In this document: positions 61,537-64,000 of the stretch, piece by piece
How positions within the stretch are numbered: position 1 is the stretch's first letter
How the letters are laid out: every line of letters starts with the position of its first letter
NCBI RefSeq assembly: GCF_018613795.1
Contig: NZ_JAGGPN010000008.1
Span: 38,155 to 102,154 of the forward strand
Direction of reading: 5' to 3'
Length of the DNA stretch: 64,000 nt
Origin: Arthrobacter sp. ISL-65
Lineage (GTDB): Bacteria; Actinomycetota; Actinomycetes; Actinomycetales; Micrococcaceae
Translations under genes and position numbers: made by a program
Notes under the pieces: generated by a model
What the model was told of the DNA's origin: nothing
Databases searched by the model: none
Seen by the model: the letters and a program-made list of their open reading frames with translations, nothing else

Positions 61537-61596
61537 AACTAGGTGGCAGCTCAGGGCGTTCTCAGAGCTGGGAACGCCCTGAGCTGCTACCTAGTT
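61537..61596 (+). terminator. Long hairpin terminator after rnd
   Basis: About 25-bp stem starting AACTAGGTGGCAGCTC with one mismatch, small loop, followed by TTTTCG. Ends rnd. Confidence 0.75.
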
Positions 61597-61708
61597 TTCG
61601 TTCTCGAGTGGATCAAAAGGATTTTTGATCCGGCCCGCATGTACCGAGCCAATACCGGCGCCGAACCAGGTACCGGGCCGAATCAAGTACCGGCGCCGGT
61701 TGCAGCCA

Positions 61709-61724
61709 ATGTTACTCACGAGTA
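61709..61724 (+). promoter_or_regulatory. Palindromic GTTACTCACGAGTAAC site
   Basis: Palindromic except for the central CACG step, with outer arms GTTACT and AGTAAC. It lies about 70 bases before the fatty-acid oxidation gene and resembles operators of TetR-type regulators of lipid metabolism in actinobacteria. The regulator is not in the window. Confidence 0.5.
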
Positions 61725-61794
61725 ACGTTGGGTTTACTGATGCCCGGTCCCGGCCGTCCGGCCTAGGCATCCCGTCTCAATGAGGAGCCACAGA

Positions 61795-63948
61795 ATGAGC
61801 GCCGCAGATTTCCGCAAGCTTGCCGATCTCTTTCCGGATGAGGCGGTCACTCATGCCTCCGTGCAGGATATTGAACTTCCCGCCACCGACGGCAAGGCCA
61901 GCCCGGGCGTCCTCGCCCTGATCACGCTGGACAACGGGCTGGACCACTCCAGGCCCACGACGCTTGGCCCCAACACCCTCGTTGAATTGGGCGGCGTCCT
62001 CGAAGGGCTGCGCGAGCGGGCGGCCACGGGCGAGATCGCGGCGGTAGCCGTGACGGGTAAGCCGAACTTCTTCGTTGCCGGGGCCGATCTGTCCGCGGTC
62101 ACGAAGCTGCAGCAGCGGGAGCATGGCCTGTGGATGGCCCAGCTGGGACATGATGTCTACTCCACGCTGGCCAACCTGGGCGTTCCCAGCTTCGCCTTCA
62201 TCAACGGCGTGGCCCTTGGCGGCGGCCTGGAGATCGCCCTGCAGTCCACCTACCGCACGGTGTCCACCCGCGCTGGAGCGCTGGCTCTTCCGGAGGCCTT
62301 CCTGGGGCTCGTGCCCGGGTGGGGCGGCGTTTACCTGCTGCCGCGGCTCATCGGCCCGGAGAATGCGGTGAAGGTGATGATCGAGAACGCACTGAACAAT
62401 AACCGCACGCTGTCCGGCCCCGAAGCCTTCCAGCTCGGCATCGCCGATGCGCTGTTCGAGCCGGAGGACTTCCTGGCGCAGTCGGTCGCCTGGGCTGCGC
62501 GCGTCGTCGCCGGCGCAACACCCGAACGGCCCGCGGCCGTCGATCCCGCCGACCCCGCTGTTGCCGCCCGCTGGGCGGACGCCGTGGCCGCCGGCCGCGC
62601 CTACGTCGAAACCAAAACATCCAACGCCTCCCCGGCACCGGCCGAGGTGCTGAACATCATGGCGGTTAACCGCACCATGGCCCAGGCGGAGTCCGCCGCG
62701 CTCGAATGCGAAACGCTGGCCGGCCTCATGCAGACCGACGAGTTCCGTGCAACCGTCTACGCTTTCCTGGACCTCGTGCAGAAACGGGCCAAGCGGCCCG
62801 CAGGCGCCCCCGGCCGCGAGCTCGCCCGGCCCGTTACGAAGATCGGTGTGGTGGGCGCTGGCCTCATGGCCAGCCAACTCGCCCTGCTGTTCGCGCGCCA
62901 GCTTGGGATCCCTGTGGTTCTAACCGACATCGACCAGGACCGCGTGGACAAGGGCATTGGCTATGTCCACAACGAAGTGGACAAGCTGGTGGCGAAAGGC
63001 CGGCTGGGCACGGACGCTGCCACCAAGGCCAAGTCGCTCGTGACGGGGTCCGTATCCAAGGAAACGTTTGCGGACGCCGACTTTGTCATTGAGGCGGTGT
63101 TCGAGGAACTGAACGTCAAGAAGCAGGTGTTTGCCGAGCTCGAGGCCATCGTGTCACCGGAGTGCATCCTCGCGACGAACACGTCCTCGCTGTCCGTGAC
63201 CGCCATGGCCGCGGACCTGCAGTACCCCGAGCGGCTCGTGGGCTTCCATTTCTTCAATCCCGTGGCCGTCATGCCGCTGCTGGAAATCGTCCGGGCGCCG
63301 AAGACCGACGACGCCGTGCTCGCCACCGCCTTCGAACTCGCCAAGGGCTTGAAAAAGACCGCCGTCCTGGTCAAGGACGCCCCCGCATTCGTGGTCAACC
63401 GCATCCTGCTGCGGCTCATGGGCGAAGTCACAGCCGCCTTCGACGAGGGCACGCCGGCCGACGTTGCGGATGCCGCGCTGCGCCCCATGGGTCTCCCCAT
63501 GACGCCGTTCACCCTCCTCGCCATGGTGGGTTTGCCGGTTGCCCAGCACGTACAGGAATCCCTGCATGCGGCCTTCGGCGACCGCTTCCCGGTCTCGCAG
63601 AACCTGCAGAAACTCGTCGACAACAAGATCGGATCCCTGTGGTCCACGGCAGCGGACGGCGGGCAGGAGATTCCGGCCGCCAGCTCTGCGCTGATGTCCT
63701 TTGGCAGCACTCCGTCTACCGCAGAGGAAGTGCTGCGCCGGACCCAGGACGCCCTTGCCGAAGAAATTGGACTGATGCTCGAAGAGGGCGTGGTGGCCGG
63801 GCCCCAGGACATCGACCTGTGCATGATCCTGGGCGCCGGCTGGCCGATGTTCCTGGGCGGAATCACCCCCTACCTCGACAGGGTGGGAGCCTCGGAGCGC
63901 GTCAACGGCAGGCGGTTTCTGCCGCCGGGCGTGGCATCCCGTTCCTGA
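61795..63948 (+). CDS. Fatty-acid oxidation multifunctional enzyme (enoyl-CoA hydratase / 3-hydroxyacyl-CoA dehydrogenase)
   Basis: 717 residues from ATG 61795 (GAGGAG upstream). N-terminal crotonase fold with the oxyanion region INGVALGGGLEIAL and PEAFLGLVPGWGG; the dehydrogenase follows with NAD site VGVVGAGLMASQLALL, the TNTSSLSVTAMA stretch, and HFFNPVAVMPLLEIV. FadB/FadJ-like. No thiolase gene is adjacent within the window. Ends just before a hairpin at 63961. Confidence 0.93.
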   Translation: MSAADFRKLADLFPDEAVTHASVQDIELPATDGKASPGVLALITLDNGLDHSRPTTLGPNTLVELGGVLEGLRERAATGEIAAVAVTGKPNFFVAGADLSAVTKLQQREHGLWMAQLGHDVYSTLANLGVPSFAFINGVALGGGLEIALQSTYRTVSTRAGALALPEAFLGLVPGWGGVYLLPRLIGPENAVKVMIENALNNNRTLSGPEAFQLGIADALFEPEDFLAQSVAWAARVVAGATPERPAAVDPADPAVAARWADAVAAGRAYVETKTSNASPAPAEVLNIMAVNRTMAQAESAALECETLAGLMQTDEFRATVYAFLDLVQKRAKRPAGAPGRELARPVTKIGVVGAGLMASQLALLFARQLGIPVVLTDIDQDRVDKGIGYVHNEVDKLVAKGRLGTDAATKAKSLVTGSVSKETFADADFVIEAVFEELNVKKQVFAELEAIVSPECILATNTSSLSVTAMAADLQYPERLVGFHFFNPVAVMPLLEIVRAPKTDDAVLATAFELAKGLKKTAVLVKDAPAFVVNRILLRLMGEVTAAFDEGTPADVADAALRPMGLPMTPFTLLAMVGLPVAQHVQESLHAAFGDRFPVSQNLQKLVDNKIGSLWSTAADGGQEIPAASSALMSFGSTPSTAEEVLRRTQDALAEEIGLMLEEGVVAGPQDIDLCMILGAGWPMFLGGITPYLDRVGASERVNGRRFLPPGVASRS

Positions 63949-63960
63949 AACAGCGCGACG

Positions 63961-63996
63961 GACACTTGAGGCCCTGGTGGAGGGGCCTCAAGTGTC
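63961..63996 (+). terminator. Hairpin after the fad gene
   Basis: Perfect 14-bp stem GACACTTGAGGCCC / GGGCCTCAAGTGTC with an 8-base loop, 12 bases beyond the stop. The window ends four bases later. Confidence 0.65.
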
Positions 63997-64000
63997 TGTG

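Larger units (their letters stand above)
61443..61794 (+). other. Intergenic with long hairpin and operator-like palindrome
   Basis: Contains the 61537-61596 hairpin, a GTACCGG-rich stretch (61640-61700) with ACCAGGTACCGGGCC- and CAAGTACCGGCGCC-like halves, and the TTACTCACGAGTAA site. No ORF is supported. Confidence 0.5.

Overview
The window looks like chromosome of a high-GC actinobacterium of the family Micrococcaceae, most likely Arthrobacter or Pseudarthrobacter. Evidence: GC-rich third codon positions in the core genes, frequent GTG/TTG starts, the layout hisI-trpE-TrpM-HGxxPAAW-trpC-trpB-trpA-lgt-gltB-gltD-pyk, and the typical actinobacterial families (ANTAR regulator, DUF3000, TIGR03085, MT0933-like antitoxin, SARP). 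The genus is an inference; no 16S gene is present.

Left part (1-15.9 kb) is accessory. It opens with two leftward fatty-acid desaturases, the first cut by the window edge. The second is divergent from a TetR regulator, with a 34-bp near-perfect palindrome between them. Next come a frameshifted remnant of a CU044_5270-type protein, an IstB fragment, and a complete 1.4-kb IS481-family element with a 105-bp tail of a second copy beside it. A stretch of about 10 kb (5.5-15.5 kb) then carries a trypsin-like protease with an apparent frameshift, two small ORFs, a SARP regulator, and a leftward set of unrecognised genes. That set includes a zinc metallopeptidase-like protein with a CFI-box segment, preceded by tiny overlapping ORFs, and a partner with a PKD-like C-terminus. 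Much of this stretch is non-coding. The same 8+3+8 palindrome sits at both edges of this interval, next to tRNA-Leu on the right.

From 15.9 kb onward the DNA is ordinary core chromosome: pdtaR-like ANTAR regulator, pyk, gltBD, lgt and the trp genes with hisI, hisFGE, a complete riboflavin operon under an FMN riboswitch, rpe, rsmB-fmt-def, a PD-(D/E)XK protein, a tRNA cluster (Val, Gly, Cys, Val, Gly, Val), a small antitoxin-like protein, ZapE ATPase, sulfurtransferase-SufE-YbaK, a membrane-anchored hydrolase, msrB, DUF6421-SDR-threonine aldolase, DUF3000, the iron-uptake operon efeUOB behind a DtxR-type box, RNase D, and a fused fatty-acid oxidation enzyme. Several convergent or terminal positions carry unusually long hairpins.

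How the genes work together: hisI, trpEBCA and hisFGE make histidine and tryptophan; gltBD supplies glutamate; pyk feeds central carbon. The rib operon makes and imports riboflavin under FMN control. efeUOB takes up iron under iron control. The metallopeptidase operon in the accessory region is the part least explained by known families and the best candidate for something new. All calls come from reading the sequence and its translations; no searches were run.
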